A DNA stretch of 64,000 bases, taken from Rostratula benghalensis. Taxonomy: Eukaryota; Chordata; Aves; Charadriiformes; Rostratulidae. The stretch is from contig VXAI01000373.1 of the NCBI GenBank assembly GCA_013399305.1, forward strand, positions 520,489-584,488. The letters are read 5' to 3'. The notes below the pieces were generated by a model that saw only the letters and a list, made by a program, of their open reading frames with translations, ran no database searches and had not been told where the DNA came from. Shown in pieces: positions 1 through 14,923 of the stretch (positions are counted from its first letter, which is position 1; each line of letters begins with the position of its first letter). The position numbers were made by a program, and so were the translations under genes.

Positions 1-3000
1 AGCATGCAACGAAGTGTGGAGGGAAAAAACCTAAAAAGCAAAATAATTAGAAAATGAGATAAAGCTGAAAAGCACACACTGGTAGTTGTATGTTGCCACA
101 ACTACTCACCTGTATTTCAACTGGGGAAATGAAAAAGTATCTGTATCCAGTGAATTTTAACACCATGTAGAGTTCATGTTTGCCTTTTGAGCGTGTTTAT
201 TTTTGCAAGTCCTGAAAGTACAGAATGAATGAAAGGCTGAAAAACTTGAGCATCACATTGATAACATGCTTATTATTCTAAAGTACTTCTTCTAGTATGT
301 TCACATGTGCAAATGCATGAAGATTAATTGGTTACAAGTCTTCTGTTATCTTTTTCTGTATTAAGGAAACATTTTGGATGCAGTGAGAGTTTGCCAGGCT
401 CCAGACAGATAGAGGATGTCAGGCCACAGTGTAGAAGAGGGAAGAAGGCACTGCTTCTTTGGTTCTTTTCCTAATGTTGCTTTTTTCTTTTTGTTGTACT
501 TCCTAACTAATATTTCTAGTTACTTACATGCAAAATATTTTTAATTAAAACATAAGTTGTAGTATCTATTATTTTAAACAGTGTGAAGTACAGTTGTATT
601 TCAGAACATTAAAATACCCCTGATATAGTATGATATAGGGAGATGCTTATCATGTGTCAGTAATTTTCAAACTAAATTACCTCAGCGACACTTTTAAGAC
701 ATAACAATTGTTATTTGTTTATGAGCAGGGATTTGCTGGCTTGTTTTGTCAGCCCTGTTCTCTCCGTTGTGCTCAAATGGAATTGGTTTAGGTGGCAGAG
801 GTTGGCAATTCAACTAGAATTCAGTTAAGAAACTAATTAACCATTTCTTATAAAGAAGAGAGCCCCACTTACTCTCCTAGAGTTTTGTTGACTCTACAGT
901 GCTGGCAGGAGTGCAACTTAATAATGTAAGAAGATTAATTGGAGGTATCATGGGGAGCAAGTATTCTACATATGACTATATCTGAACATCTTAAAATGTA
1001 TCTTAAAACACCCCACATTTCATATGGCAGATGTATTTGCTCAACTTGGAGAATTCAAGCAGTCCATTTCAGGCACCGTAAGGGTCAACCAAGGCATTAC
1101 ACTGTGCAAAAGCATCTCAGAAGCTTCACAATAAATCTCTAAATTCTCTACATGTAAATATTTCATTTTTTTAAGTTTTAGATGATATTTTTCCTACATA
1201 TTACAGATGCAGAGATTAATATTCTTTAGAATTAAATTTATAAATGCATATAAGTAATTAAATTAATGGGCTTGATTTTAAGGTTTCAGTAATGGGATGT
1301 AGTTTTCACAGAGAGTATCATAGAAGGCACCTCATGATTCTTCCTTTTCTTTAACATGTATTTTCAAATCTTTTGGTGTAGTTCTACTTAGAAACCTAGA
1401 ATGAAAATGCAATTCCAATGTGGTTTTTTTGTAGTAAATCATCAAGGTTATCAGAAGTATCTAGGTATGTTTTTCTGTTTCATTCAAAAATGCTTTATTC
1501 TCTTTTCTTCTAAAAGCGTGAAACAATCAAGATTTTTTTTTTTATTAATATGGTTTTAAGTATAGCAGCAGAAGTATAATTTTTTGAAATGCCTCTGTCA
1601 GTGGAATGCAGCATGTTTTCCTTTATTCCTCAGAGAAAGAGGACACTTGTAAACTCATTCAATTGCTTATCTGTAAACACCACTGGGGCCCTGTTTTGAC
1701 TTTACTTTCACGAGCAACGCCTCTGCTTTTCTCGGATGAAGAGTTAGACACTTAGAATGACAATTTCACTTACTGTAAATTACACTACACGTATGTAGCT
1801 TGTCTGTGTGAAAACCATTGTGCTTGACTACTAGAAAGAGTACATTGCATGTTGAAAAGAGGAGAAGGAAGGGTAATTGAAGGAACTCGACCTATCTAGT
1901 GCATTACTCATGTCCTCTTTCAAAAAGTAATGTAAACAAAGGCTAATGCATAAGCTGAAGTTGACTTTGTTCTGTTTATTTTCTTTCCATATGCTTCTAA
2001 TTTCCTTATTCCACTAGTCGCTCCTCCATCCTTCATCAGTCCTTCATTAGTTATTCAGTCAGATTTTATGTAAACTGAGTCCTGAGATCTGTGTACAAAA
2101 CCTGGGAAGGTAATTATGAAAATTGCCCATGCAGATTGAGTAAAGGCACACATAAATTATCAGTTACAGGCTTAGCTAGTAGTTCGCTGGCGTATTTACC
2201 TGAATTGCATTCATAATTGCAGTAATTATGTGAAGAGTCATGGATGCACTTTTGCACACACAGCAAGTACATTTTAAAATTTCTTCCTGAAGTGAGCAAA
2301 TGAATTCCTTTGCTGAGAGAAGTAAAAGAGAGGATAAGGTGAGTTTCTGCAATTACAGCATTCCCAATTGCTAGTAGAGGATGACCCTGTTCTAGAGTGT
2401 TAACGAAACTTAAAAGAGCTGTGGTAACGCAATGTAAAGTTGTGCAGAGGTGGAATGTTACACTGGTATGAAGAGCTCACCTGAAGGCTGCCTGTGGCAT
2501 GTGAACCAGACAAAACGGTGTGGATAGGTCTTCCTGTTATTTGATGTTCCTCTGTCATGTCATTTTGAGATTATGTGGGTTCCGATCTTTCTAACGGTTA
2601 AATATTCTGTTCCATAGCGTCTGAATACTTGCTTGGTCAGGGTAGCTCCCGGGTTTACCTTCTGGCAGTGTAAAAGCTCTGCACATACATCCCGTCTCAG
2701 ATTTGGGTATATTTTATTCTATTACATTAATCTGGATTTGACCCATAATTCATTGAAAATTGGAACTGAGGCCTCTGTCTGTCAACAGAGCTGACGTATG
2801 GGCAGCAGCAGAGGTTGGGGATTTCAGAGCAAGCCTGGTGTGCTCACAGCAGCCTGAAAACTGGGAAACATAAGCAGTTGTGTTTTGTACTGTGTGAATA
2901 TTGTTACTTATCATCATGATCGGCTCCAGACAGCTGTAGGTAGAAGCTGGAAATAGATTAATATGACTTGACCCTCATGCAATAAGAAAAGGAAGAGGAA

Positions 3001-3193
3001 AACCTCCTAGAAAACTTTAGATTTTCTTTAAAGTGATGCTACTATTCAGGTAGACTAAAGCATTTCAACACTTGGTGATGACCTTGCGAGGCTATGCTGA
3101 GAAAATACCAGGGTCATTTCTTCAAGAGGTTATCTTCTCTCCAGACACCGCCTCTCTGAATACACATTGGTTACAAACATCTCTAGCTTGAAA

Positions 3194-3212
3194 ATATATA
3201 TATATATATATC
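3194..3212. repeat. (TA)n microsatellite
   Basis: A short uninterrupted run of about nine AT dinucleotides within the upstream intron. It is a simple repeat with no other feature attached. Confidence 0.85.
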
Positions 3213-6200
3213 TAAAGCCCGACTTTGTGGTCTTTCATTAATCTGCTGTGTATCCTTCTCTTTCTTCACCATGAAGACATCATTTCTATAGTTTGAAAGT
3301 TCTGTATTTCAGGCTTGTTTTCCTTAATGTCTGGAGTGTGTGTTCCATAAATTTCTTCAATCCTTTTTTTTTAATTTGTCTCTCACTTTAAAACTTTACT
3401 GTATTGTAATATTAAAAAAATAAAAAACCCAAAACCCAAGAAGTAGTACTTTGAGCTGGTTTGTCAGGTCTTTGTCAGGATATGCAAAACAAGTATGTTA
3501 TCACAGCACGTTTTTACCATGCATTCCTGCATGTTTTCATGGTATACAGGAATAGATTGAAATTGCTGTATAATAGTGAGGTTATTAAATCTCACTTCTC
3601 CAGCTCAGCAACTTTGAAAGTAAAAGTTTGTAAGATAAAGGAAAAAGGAAGCTTTCTGGGCCTAACCAGAATTGCTACTTTATTCTAAAGACAAATGGGA
3701 CAACAAGAGGCTTCACAGTCAAAAAAGAATAGACTGAGTAAGGAGCTTTAAAAGAAATTTTAAGTTGTTGTTGCCCAAAGTTTTCCTTTTCCAGAAGTTA
3801 TAGCTTTGACACATGCTAATATAATGGACAAAAAGCAGAATAGATTTACTAATTTTAGTCTTTTGAGACTGCTGGGTATCTGTTCATCTTTTACACAGTT
3901 GAAAATAAAATAATTGAGAGTTTTCTTGTTTCAGAATTATAATATTGGTCTTGGCAAGCTGCAGATGGATAATTACACTGGAGATGTTAAATAGGTTTTA
4001 GAGACAAAATTGTAAATAATACAATACAGAAGAATGATGGACTTATTAGCATATCATTAAATCTCTTTTTCCCTGAAAGCCAAGCCTATTTTTCATAACT
4101 TACAAAAAAGTGTCTTGCCTAGCAGTAACACATGTGCTTAACATTTACAAAACCCACAATAGTTGACTATGGTATTAGGTTTTTATTGCAGGGAAAATTA
4201 TTACAATATAGTTACAAATATCAGTAAGTTTATCACTTGATAACAAGATCACATGTATGAAAAACAATCTCTTATGAGTTAGATATTTTGCAGACCTTTT
4301 CTTTCAACTTCCATTAGTGCTATTACTCACGCTAAGAATTTACAGGGCTGCAACATAGCACCAGGAAGATTTGGTAAAAGATCATTTCACTAACATAATT
4401 TAAACTGTCCAACTCATTGTTATTAGTCTAAATTATGGGGTTTGTTACCACTTTGTACTTAATTAAAAAGTAGAATCATATGGGATATGATTGGGTTTTT
4501 TTCAGGGCTACTGGTTTCAGCCAGGAAAAGTATGATCTTTATCAAGGAAAATGAACTCAGTGCAGAAATTCACAAAATGCACATCCAAGACCTACATGAA
4601 TTTAATTTTCAGGAAACACATCTAAGGTGGTTGGTGGGTAGTGTGCAGTCATAATTTTGTGCAGTTGAGTTCTGGGGTGGCAGGGAGTTACAGGAATCAT
4701 TCCCATACACAACTGGTGTGAGTGGGAATGCAAGAGGTAGCACAGTGCCTCTGTTTCCGTGTAGGAATGAAATGTCGAGCAAAATGGTTTGCTTAAACAG
4801 GGGTGGTATTTATCAATGAGGCTTGAGGACTCTGAGCCAGCTTATTCTCCCTAATCCAGCCATTCCTTAACTTACTCGTATTCAGACTTTACTTATGGTC
4901 AGTTCTGCAGGGAATTTTGTTGTAGCCACACCACCATTGGAAAACCACAGCCCCATAGGACTCTATGGTTCCAGGAAATAATTTCAAGGATGTTCCACAT
5001 CACAATGCCCAAGAGGAAGAATATAGACAACTGCAGACTAGATCTGCCTGGGTTCAAAGTTCCAGCTTCGTATCACATTGGAATAGAAACGTTTGTGAGG
5101 AACAGCAGGAAATCTCATAAACCTAATAATGAGGGTAATGAGGGGTTAGACCATGTAGCAGACTAAGGTTTTAATCCTTTCTCTGCCTTCTGGGAGACAG
5201 AAATGTTCATTTGAGTTCCTTCTGCCCTTTATTTCTGTCCAGTGCCTAAAAGGTAGACAACACTGGAAAGACACCCTTTTATCACTTGCAAAAGTCTTTT
5301 TCAGTGAAACAGCATACTTCGATTAAATCTCATAGCCAATATTTCAAAATCTCTCTTCTAACTGATGTGCTGCTGGGTCCAGCTTTGTGAAGGAATTGAC
5401 ATTTCTTGGGACTGAGGTAAGATGCAGTTCAGATCCTCCAGAGTTTTAGTGTGACTATCTGACCAGGAGGAATTCTCTGTCTCTTCCCACATGGACATCG
5501 CTTAAACTTAGGCAGATCTTCTGTCATTGAACCTGAGGAACGTGCATTTTCACATGACATATTAAACTGATCAGCAGAACCTTCACTGGTGTAGGCAAAT
5601 GGAACAGTTACTGAGACAAAGAGGAACCACAGAAGGCAAAAAAGACACAAATTAGCTGGACGCTCATTTCAGATTAAAACCTTTATGCTTTTTGTAGAAT
5701 ATTGACTATTTTATCATTTTTTTGGCCCAATTTACCAACTGGAAAGAACTGGCCACTCATTGCCCTTTAACTTCACGTGTTGTACAGCGTGAGAAAGGCA
5801 AACCCCAATGCACCATCAAGCTCCAGAATTTAGTGCTGTGCGTGGATATAATGCAGCTCTGAGAAGTCTATGGTTGAGCTGTTTCAAGAGGAAAGGAGAA
5901 GTAAGGAAGAGCGTGAACTAACATGATATCCAGTATAGAGTCACCAAGAATTATCTGCAGTTATAGCTCTTACATTTTCTGTTTCACCTTTCAGTATTTT
6001 TATCTCTTATACCTGTCATTAATTACTGTAGGTCTAGTAGAATTCAAAGGGTTATGTTGGTCATTCAAGGTCTCAACATCTTCTTCCAAGATCTTACCTT
6101 TCACACCTACCAAGTTAGTAAATGAAGCATATGAATATTCTCATATCCAAATCATTAGTATGAAGTCAGTCTCAAAATAATAAACACTGTAGTCAAGTCA

Positions 6201-9049
6201 CATGTTATTCTTTACTAAGGGTAAACATCCTTAAATGCCTTTAAACTTCCCAGTCTAATTCTAATATTTCCACTTCATTTCAGATTAAATATTTCCTAAA
6301 TGCTATGCAAGATGCACTTTCTCTTGAAAACATCTCGTTGGAAGTGTGTTTATTTAAATGCTAAGTCCCCCAATCTTCTAAATATTAACATTATCATGTT
6401 AAAATATTTAAAATACGTGTGACAAAATTCAGTGGCAGATGCACTGACATCACATAGAGATACACAACTATGCACTAGCTACTTCCCTGGCCCTGCACTG
6501 TGCTTGGCACTCTTAGCCCTCATGTGGCTTTATCCTCTCTTGGCAAATATGTTGGAAAACTCACAAATCATCTACCCGAGGGTGACACTGATTCAGGAAA
6601 GACTCTCCAGGCTGTTTTATTGACACAAATGTATCTAATACAAATTCCCTTTACTTTCTGCTAGGGAACAGGACAGAATAGCATAGAATGGAACAGAAGA
6701 GGGCAGAAGCCAATGAAGCGGTCTCACAGTGATTACTGTCTTGGTGGTGGTCAGCTACAGGAGCAGAGCAAAGCACTGCAAAGACGGCAGCAGTTGCCTG
6801 CATCCCCTTTTATCTCCTGCCCTACAGCAAATCATAGCTTCACACTCTTCACAGTACTTCCAAGCATCTAGTTCGTATTCTTAGATGGAATGATTTCATG
6901 TCCCTTGGATGCTTCTATTTTTATTGTCTAAAAGAAGGGGAAACAATATTTTCTCTCTCAAGCATCTTTCTGACTTCATTTCTTTTGATGAAAGGCTATT
7001 GATTCAGGTGTGTTTGAACGAACCTGTGAATATACTGCTGACTCAGGAGTTCTTCAGCATCACAGAAATAAATGTGAAATAGTGATTGTTTTCCTTATGT
7101 AAATAACTGGTGAAACAGAAAATGGTTCTGTTGTTATTTGAAAAAAAAAGCAGTGAAGGGATAATATTGTTATCAGGAGATGTGTGCTAAAATGTTTGAC
7201 TCGTACCTCCAAGATTCCATTTGTCTGCTGTCAACCTATACCTGCTGTTAAGCATTAGACACTTAAAAAAGGAGAAAAAGATAACACAAATTATTCACTA
7301 TTAATTCTTTAAAATGAGTCACTATTAAAAGCTTAATTGTTTGCTGAGAGGGTCCAAATTAGTGGACTTTGCAAGATCAAACAAAATTGAAGATATTTGT
7401 CCAAATTAAAATGGAAACATGCATCCAGAATATACCAAATGAACATGTATGCTCCTGTAATAATAATTTTATTATCTTCAGCTTGCAGACCAGACTTTTA
7501 ATTATGACCCTTTATATCAGTGGAAACCATGTATTCAGGATTAAAAACCTATTTCTTTAACTAGTCTAGTTAAAGACTGTGGTTTGATATATTCTATGCT
7601 ACAACTTTTATAAAAACCAGAGAACACTTCTAATAACACTTTTCTAATTTCATGGTTCAGTGCACAGTCAGTAAAGATTTAAATAATTCAGAAAGAAAGC
7701 CTATTCTGTTTCTTTATTAGAAGTTTGAGTCAGGCAAATTCTTTGACATTTAATAGGTTTTTAACCCTTTTAATAACTTCTTATAATGAAATTTATTGGA
7801 GGTTGTTTTAAATAAAGGGTTATTATATTAAAGTGAATAGCAGTCGGTAGTTTTTTATGATTAGTTTTGAGACCTTGGCCCTGTGTGACTCAAAGGATAT
7901 TAAAACATAAAGTAGAAAAGAATGTTAATAGTCACTAAATTAACTGTGTACCAAGAAATATAGAATCTGCATATTACTGCATTCTTGTCATTATGTGATT
8001 GTGCTATAAAATTCTGCAGTTGAATTTTGAGTATATAATTGTTTTAAAGGAGCTTAAGATCACTTACAAAACCAGGACTATATAAAACAACCCAAAGTGG
8101 TTTAATTTTTAACAGAATGATTTTGGAAAGATTAGAGTAGTAAATTTAATAGCTGGACTTTTATTTAGTTTAGGGTTCTTTTAACAAGTAAGGTTTCTGC
8201 TATTTAAGACGGTTTTCCTAATCAACAGAAATTTTGAATGATCTTTTAATTTTATCCTGAAAATGTACTGGGTATGGTATATAAAATGCACTTGTGTACG
8301 GCACTAAAATACTCCCCAAATACCCACTTACTTTAAAACTGAGTCTTTCATTATGCAGTTAGTTGATACAGAAGAGAATTATAAAAATGAGATGATGAAA
8401 ACACACATCCCCTCTTCTGCTAGGTGGTGTTTTGAGTTATTCCTTTTAATGTGTTTTGAATGGTTCTCTGTGGTCATTTTACAGTAACCTTAGCCCTCAT
8501 AACAAGTCTTTTTTAAGCACTCCTTCTTATATACGCGCCAAAAGAAGACTTGATTGCAGACGTGGTTTCTACTGGAACTGAATGGAAACAGAGATCTGAT
8601 AGTATGTGGATCTTTGGGTTTGACCAGCCTTCATTCATGACAGGACATACATACCAGTTACAGGTTTTATCCACTTTAATCCTGACTTCTTGTCAGCTTT
8701 CAGACTTCTAAATATTGGAGTTGCTTTTTATTTTCCTCTTGTGTGCAAATACAGATATACAAGTTGCCTAAATTTTTAACTTATCTTACTGAATAGCATC
8801 ACGACGATGGAAAACTGCAAACAAGACAGCCTGGTTTTATTTTAATTCAGTTGCTATTAACCTAGAATCCTAATCACCAACATGCATTGAATAACCATGA
8901 GATACTGCTGCCTAATATCAGTATGACCTGAGTGAAATGTGTCTAGCATGGACATTTCTGTGGGTTTAGACACTCTTTTGAGTTTAAACTTAGCTCTGAT
9001 TGTATGATGAATATTGCTTGCATTTTGGATCGTGATCAAAATATATGAA

Positions 9050-9068
9050 TTTTTTTTTTTTTTTTTTT
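9050..9068. repeat. T19 homopolymer
   Basis: Nineteen consecutive T bases. I see no retroposed sequence attached to it, so it is listed only as a simple repeat. Confidence 0.85.
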
Positions 9069-10439
9069 GCAAGTGTTTGTTTTGACCGTAAATGGTGGCT
9101 ATGGTCTCCCAAACACAATTCCTTCTCTGTGTGTCAGCTCTCACAAAGCTGTCTGACAACTTAATGTCTTTTCTTCTCTTTTGAAACCTTGACTTGGAGA
9201 GTCAAGTAATTATGTAGGAATTCAGTTGCTTTTCTTTCTTTTTTACTAAGCGTCTCTGTGTCACTGGAATACATCTTGTGGATGTGCATTGCCTCACGGT
9301 AGAAGACAATTAAAAAACCTGAAACAAAATCAGTGCAACCTCTAAGCAAATCTCATGGCTTTTCAGGAGGTTGGCACTATTTGGGCTACTACTATATGTT
9401 AATGTAGCATTCCTTGGGAACAGACAAGTGCTGTGATTTAATGTGGCACAGGTACTGGCACCAGTTGTCCCAAGAATATAAATGAGAACATGACCTAGAA
9501 GAGAAATTCCTTCCACCTACCAAACAACTGTGGTACCTCTGTGGTGACTAAGATGGGTGACAACAGTAAAGAAGCAGGCTGTGGGTATCTTCATAGGTAA
9601 CACTTAAGATCCCTTGGGTTTTTCTCCCAAAGTCTTTTTTTGAATTAATTGATGGACACACAGCTTCATCCAGTATGAAAAATTGTTGCTCTCTGCCTTG
9701 CCTTGACCACTTAGACAGAAAGCAAAGAACTGTCAACCACTTCCGCAGCATCCATCAGAAAAGTTCAAAAGATCTCTCAGCTAGTAGAAAACTAGGCAAA
9801 AAAATCACTATAAGACCTGATGGTGATAATGGAAATAATGCCTGCTGTGCCTTGCTGTGAATTTGCCTGAGGTAGTGAAGTCTGTGCTCTCCACTTGCTT
9901 CAGTGAGTAAGCACTGTGTATTTCTCCTTATGTTTTAATGTTTTCATCTCCAGTGTATAAACCCTAGTGTTTCTTGCATATGCTTAGACCTGTTGTATTT
10001 ACTGCAGTTGTTAAGGCAACTTCTCTTTTTTCTTTCATTTAATGAAGACATTTATTATAAGTGAATTTATAGAGAGGGGCTATTTGGACTTTTATGACTT
10101 TTGAAAGAGATGTTGCATCAGAGTTCTTAATTAGAACAAGAAAAATAACATGGGAAATATTTTCCTAACAGCACATTCCTCTTGAAACTGCCTGCCTAAC
10201 ACTTCTTAGAAAAAATCTATTTGCTTCCTAAAGCCACCTTGTGGGTCATTAGTTAAGAGTCCTGCAATTTGACTCTTTCTGCATTTTGCATGGGTTAACC
10301 AGCTTGTATCAAAAAGACAGATAATGAGGGATTTTTTTAATGTTATGTGGTATGTCCTGTGAGAGATGAAGGATTCTATCTGAATGCTGCGTCAGATAAG
10401 AGTATCTGTATTTTGTGGATTTTGGGGCACAATATTTCA

Positions 10440-10890
10440 AGAAAGATGAAGCTTATTGGACACAGTCCAGAGGACAGCAAGGAAGAATGACCAGAGGTGT
10501 GGAAAACGCCGTGTATGAAAAAAATCTGTCAATCTTCCGGTTTAGTTGTTTAGTCTAAAGAAGAAAAAACTGGAAGGAAATTCATAATAGCCTTCTGGTG
10601 TGTACAACTTTTCTGCGAAGAAGGAGAAAAACATTCCTCATGTCCACTGGGAGCAGAGCAAAAAGTAGTAGGTTTAAATTACAACAAAGGAGATTTAGGT
10701 GAGACATTACAGAAAAAAGCCCTTTCCACTGTAAGGATAGTTAAGCACAAGAATTGCCTAGGGAGGTTATGAAGAGGTTAGACAAACATCTGTCAGAAAT
10801 GATTTAGGTATAGCTAATCCTGCTGTGAGATAAAGTGTTGGACTAAATAACCTTTTGAGGTCCCTTCTAGCACTATTTTCTGTGATTAGG
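10440..10890 (+). mobile_element. CR1 LINE fragment, old and diverged, + orientation
   Basis: The stretch resembles the 3' part of a CR1 element. It has the block around 10440-10500 (cacagtccagaggacagcaa), then a degraded coding tail, then the 3' UTR motif ggactaaataaccttttgag followed by gtcccttctagcactatttt at about 10840-10880. The usual terminal 8-base repeats are reduced to a single degenerate copy. The many mismatches suggest an older subfamily than the other copies in the window. The edges are approximate. Confidence 0.75.
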
Positions 10891-12369
10891 ATACTGTACT
10901 CACACTGTCCTGCAGTAAGATGTTTCCGTGCAGGGAGGATATCACTGTATTCTGCTTTACATGCTTGGCTTTGTTTTTGCTTTAAGCTGATGGGGAGAAT
11001 GATGGTTGGATGTTTGAAGCATATTAGCTATATTTTTACTACCTTAGGAGCTTTGAGCAGGGCAATAGGAGCTTGTTTTCAGACAGACAACCCTGTTCTG
11101 TTTTTGTGCTAAACAGGTGCCTCTTAGAAGGGTTGTTGATACACACCTCAGAATTAACAGCCTTTATTACGTCTTTTAACTTGCAGTCAAACACTTATAT
11201 AGGTGGATGCTCAGTTTCTGTTTAAAAGTGAAGTGAAAACAGGGGGAAAAAATGTATTATAGCTTCCCTGTTAGTAAAATCAAAATAAAACCATGCATGT
11301 TCTAAAGCTGAATATAACACAAGTTGTGAAACATCCTGGAACTGACAGATGGAGAACGATATTAAAGTGCCAGATATTATCATTATTACCTCATCAGAGA
11401 GACCATTGAAGGCGTCAGTTCAAGACTGTCCTTATCCTCTGTAACACTCGAACTTTTTAACTTTGCTCTTCCATTTGGCCTTCTGCCACCCGGTGCAATT
11501 TGCATTCAGCATTGCATTCAGCAAGAGCATGTTGGCAATATCGCTTCTGGAAATATGGCTCCAGCACAGCTACTCATGGGTGGGCTTTCTAAAACCCCAT
11601 CTGGAGGAACGAGCAATAGGAAGCTTCTGATTTTGAAGTACTTTATAAGAAATTGGTCATACTCCGCTTGTAACGTTGGCAGAGAGCGTGGCTGGTTAGT
11701 GCCAGGGCTCTTGCAGAGCTGAGGGCATCTCAGGGTTTGAAACAGGGATGTCATGTCACGCCACAGCAGTGACCCACGTGTGTGGTTTCCCTGGGTGGGA
11801 CTGCTCCTGAACCCAGCAGGGAAAGTTCTTGGTTATTGATCCTTTAGGAACCTGAAGATTCATCATCGCATGTTTCCCACAACATAGTCTCATAACTTTT
11901 CACAGTTACGTGGTTAAGCTGCTCCTTTTTACTCAAGGAATGATTAGTTTCTCTTTTCTTAGACAAGCCCACTCTTTTTCACTAGGGAGGGGCAGGACTG
12001 GGGAAGGCAGGTTCTGTGGTGTGTGGCAGAGAGAGGCAAACCAGAAATCTCATCTGCAGATGCAGAGCCCTGGGGATCCTCCTCGCTGAGGGCCACAGCT
12101 CTCTGTGATGGTCTTCACTGGTGTGTGGCCCTTAGGTCAGGATTTCTGGGTGAGCACCTAGAAGGCAACATGTACCATTGGACAAGCTGTCTCCGTACTG
12201 CTTACTCCTGCTTTGGTAAAAGTAGCCTGGTATTTGTCTGCTTTAAAAATTTGGAAGACAAGCTGAGTCCCTACAAAAAAATTTTTTCTACTGCAGCACC
12301 TCATTTGCAGCCCTCAGAATTTCATTAGTGAAGAGTTTTCTTGCAAGGATATATATATACATGTGTTTT

Positions 12370-12390
12370 GTACTGGGATATGCCCAGTAC
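12370..12390. repeat. Short perfect inverted repeat (8-bp arms, 5-bp loop)
   Basis: The arms gtactggg and cccagtac flank a five-base loop. A TA-rich run lies just to the left. Hairpins of this size occur by chance, and no function is implied. Confidence 0.8.
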
Positions 12391-14923
12391 CATCCAGTAG
12401 GTGTCACGTTCTCTGAAAACACAGTGTACATTCAGTGCCAGACCTCGAAGTGAATACAGACTGGTGAAAAAAAATATGTTAAGATGACAAACACAGAATG
12501 TTCCGCAGTATCTAGCTGATAATAATTAAAGCTCATATAAAGAGATTTTAATAAAGGAGAGAGCGCTTGAATAATAACAAGTGAATTATATTTTACTTGG
12601 GAATAAGTAATTAAAATTACAACCTTTGCCCTGCTTTCACTAAGATAGATACTTAGCAAATTTATTCAAAATAAGACTTGTTAGAGTTTTAAATAGTGCT
12701 TGTTTCCATCCCAGAATTCATAAAATCATTAAGATGAGTATTCTTAATAAAAAGCAGTCTTGCCTTTCTGATCTTTGTTTGGGGTTTTTTTGGGGGGTGG
12801 GTTGTTACCAGCCCTGATCTGGTGCCACAAGGTGCTGCCCCTCAGGAATACATTTGCAACATGGACAGTGTGGCCTTAGCCCTTGCAGGGTGCTGGGCAC
12901 CCTGGGGAGGTCACACACTTACACAGATGGGGTGAAGGGAGCGCTTTTGGGAGGCTTTTGCTTCCCTTCCCCCAGCACAGGAGGAAGGGGATGGATTTCC
13001 ATCCTCTGCCCACTTGCCCTGTGCTGGCCGAGAGGGCTTGGGGCAGCCCAGGCTCCTGCTCCCCAGCTGTGCTCAGCCCAACAGCTGGATCCGGAGCAAA
13101 ACACCAAGCAGCACTCGCAGCTTCACAGGCACAGCTGGTTTGGTATGGGTTGTCTGCCAGAGGCAGAGATAACGATAGCTTTCAGGGCTAATATGTTGGC
13201 CAAGGAAGGGAGCTGGTACTGGAGGGAAGGGAGCAAGAATTCAGTGAAAATCTTTAAAAAATGCAAACATCTGCCAGAATTCAGATTTCAGCCTTCGACT
13301 GATCTCATACATTGTGCTCTCTCTGCTCCTCTCCTCCGCTCCTTTAGGAGTCATTAAATGAATTTGAACATGTTACTATCGATAACCCTTTTTTTACTAA
13401 AAGCTAATAATTTCTAAAGCAATACAAATACAGGTATAATTGTGATGTCACATTGTCAGAAGCCATTTCAAAAACTTTATACTTTCCAGAGACACACGTG
13501 CATGTAAAGTGGTAAGTATGCCATAACTAATGGTGTATTATTAGTTTGATTTACTGCCAACTTGTCAGTTTTACAAAAATCAATCCCCAAGCTCATAAAC
13601 CATCTCTCTAAAATTTGTAATTTTTACACTATCAATATTAAGGGAAAAAGTGGAGTTGCAGGATTATCTTTCTTTTTCCATGCATCACTGTTTGAAAGGA
13701 ATTTTAAAGATTGCTCTAATATACAGCAGTGCCTGTGAGAGATAGGTTATAGAAAAGATATAAAATTTGGGTTTTTAAAAAAAAACAATCTGAGTGACTA
13801 GAGAATTCAGATGATATGTCTAACAAAGACTGTCAGTAGAATAAATGTGGTTATGTTAATATATTGAACCATTAACACATGTCCTTATCATAATAGGACT
13901 TCCACAATGGTAGTTCCTGTCAGATCCCACTTGATACGTGCCGTGTGTTTGTCTGATGCACGGAAAGACAACTGCATCTATTTCATCCCAGCTCTGAATT
14001 GACACTTCCAATTTTAAATCACCCATAGGACACCTTAGCTTAAACCTGAGTTTCTCCCTCATACTTTTTGTCTTTTGTCATGTTTCCGTATGAGTATACT
14101 GATGAGACGTTACAGGCAGTCTGCTGCAGCGTGTGTGTATGGTACATTTGACCTCTGGACAAGAAAGGAGTTTCATCCTCCAGTGCTTTTAATTCTTATC
14201 CTTGCAGAGACTGAATTTGTTGCTTGCATTAAAATAGTGTGTCTCGTTAATGCTAAGAAGCGGTGACCCACATAGCACAATGGATTCATTTGTCAATCTC
14301 CACGACTTCCGAGCTTTCTGTTCATATGTGTCTTAGCAGCAAATCAACTCAGAAATCATTTAATCAGACTATCAATGTGTCCTTCTTGTCTGAATCCTGA
14401 AAATTCCACTATCTTATTGGGCAGCACCAAGAAAAATAGATTTGGACCTAATACTAGATATTCAGACTCTGAGAGTTGTAGCTTCCAAATCCACAGCTCA
14501 AACACACAAAAATCCTAAGGAGAAAAGTAGGATCTGGAAATTGTCTTGAATTTTGACGATATTCGTGTTCTGATCTAATTCTGAACTTTAGAGTGCAAAC
14601 CTGTCCCTGTTTGTTAGCATTTCTGAAATACTCCATGTGCAGTTACAGAAAGCAGTGCCCTTTTGTTCCTCCTGTAAAGAAACAAGCTTTCACTGATTTT
14701 TGCTATTCCCATGGGCTGAGGCTAGAGCCTAAGTAGTTTATAACAGTCAGTGTTATGCAAATGTCAATCATGTCCTTATTCTGTTTATTTCCAGTATTTA
14801 CATGTTTATTTAAGTACTTGCCATTTCTTTTAAGCCTTATAGAGCCAATCAGGCCAACAGAGGTCTAAAGAAACAGAGCACTTATTTAGTGATATGCTTA
14901 ATACAGTTTTTTTCCTCTTGTAG

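Larger units (their letters stand above)
1..14923 (+). other. TOX: TOX intron upstream of exon A (3' part, at least 14.9 kb)
   Basis: This stretch ends in a pyrimidine-rich tract and AG directly before exon A, so it is the 3' part of a TOX intron whose start lies outside the window. Open frames inside it are short (167 codons at most) and show no recognisable domain. It holds an old CR1 fragment (10440-10890), a TA microsatellite (3194-3212), a T19 run (9050-9068), a short perfect hairpin (12370-12390) and a GC-richer patch at about 12830-13340. The rest is AT-rich unique DNA in which I recognise nothing. That it is TOX intron follows from the exon arrangement. Confidence 0.85.

Noticed and set aside
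12854..13357. 167-codon open frame with a good ATG
   Set aside because: The stretch is locally GC-rich, which lengthens open frames in several phases at once, including 102 codons in another + frame and 62 on the - strand. The peptide has no recognisable domain and no splice context.
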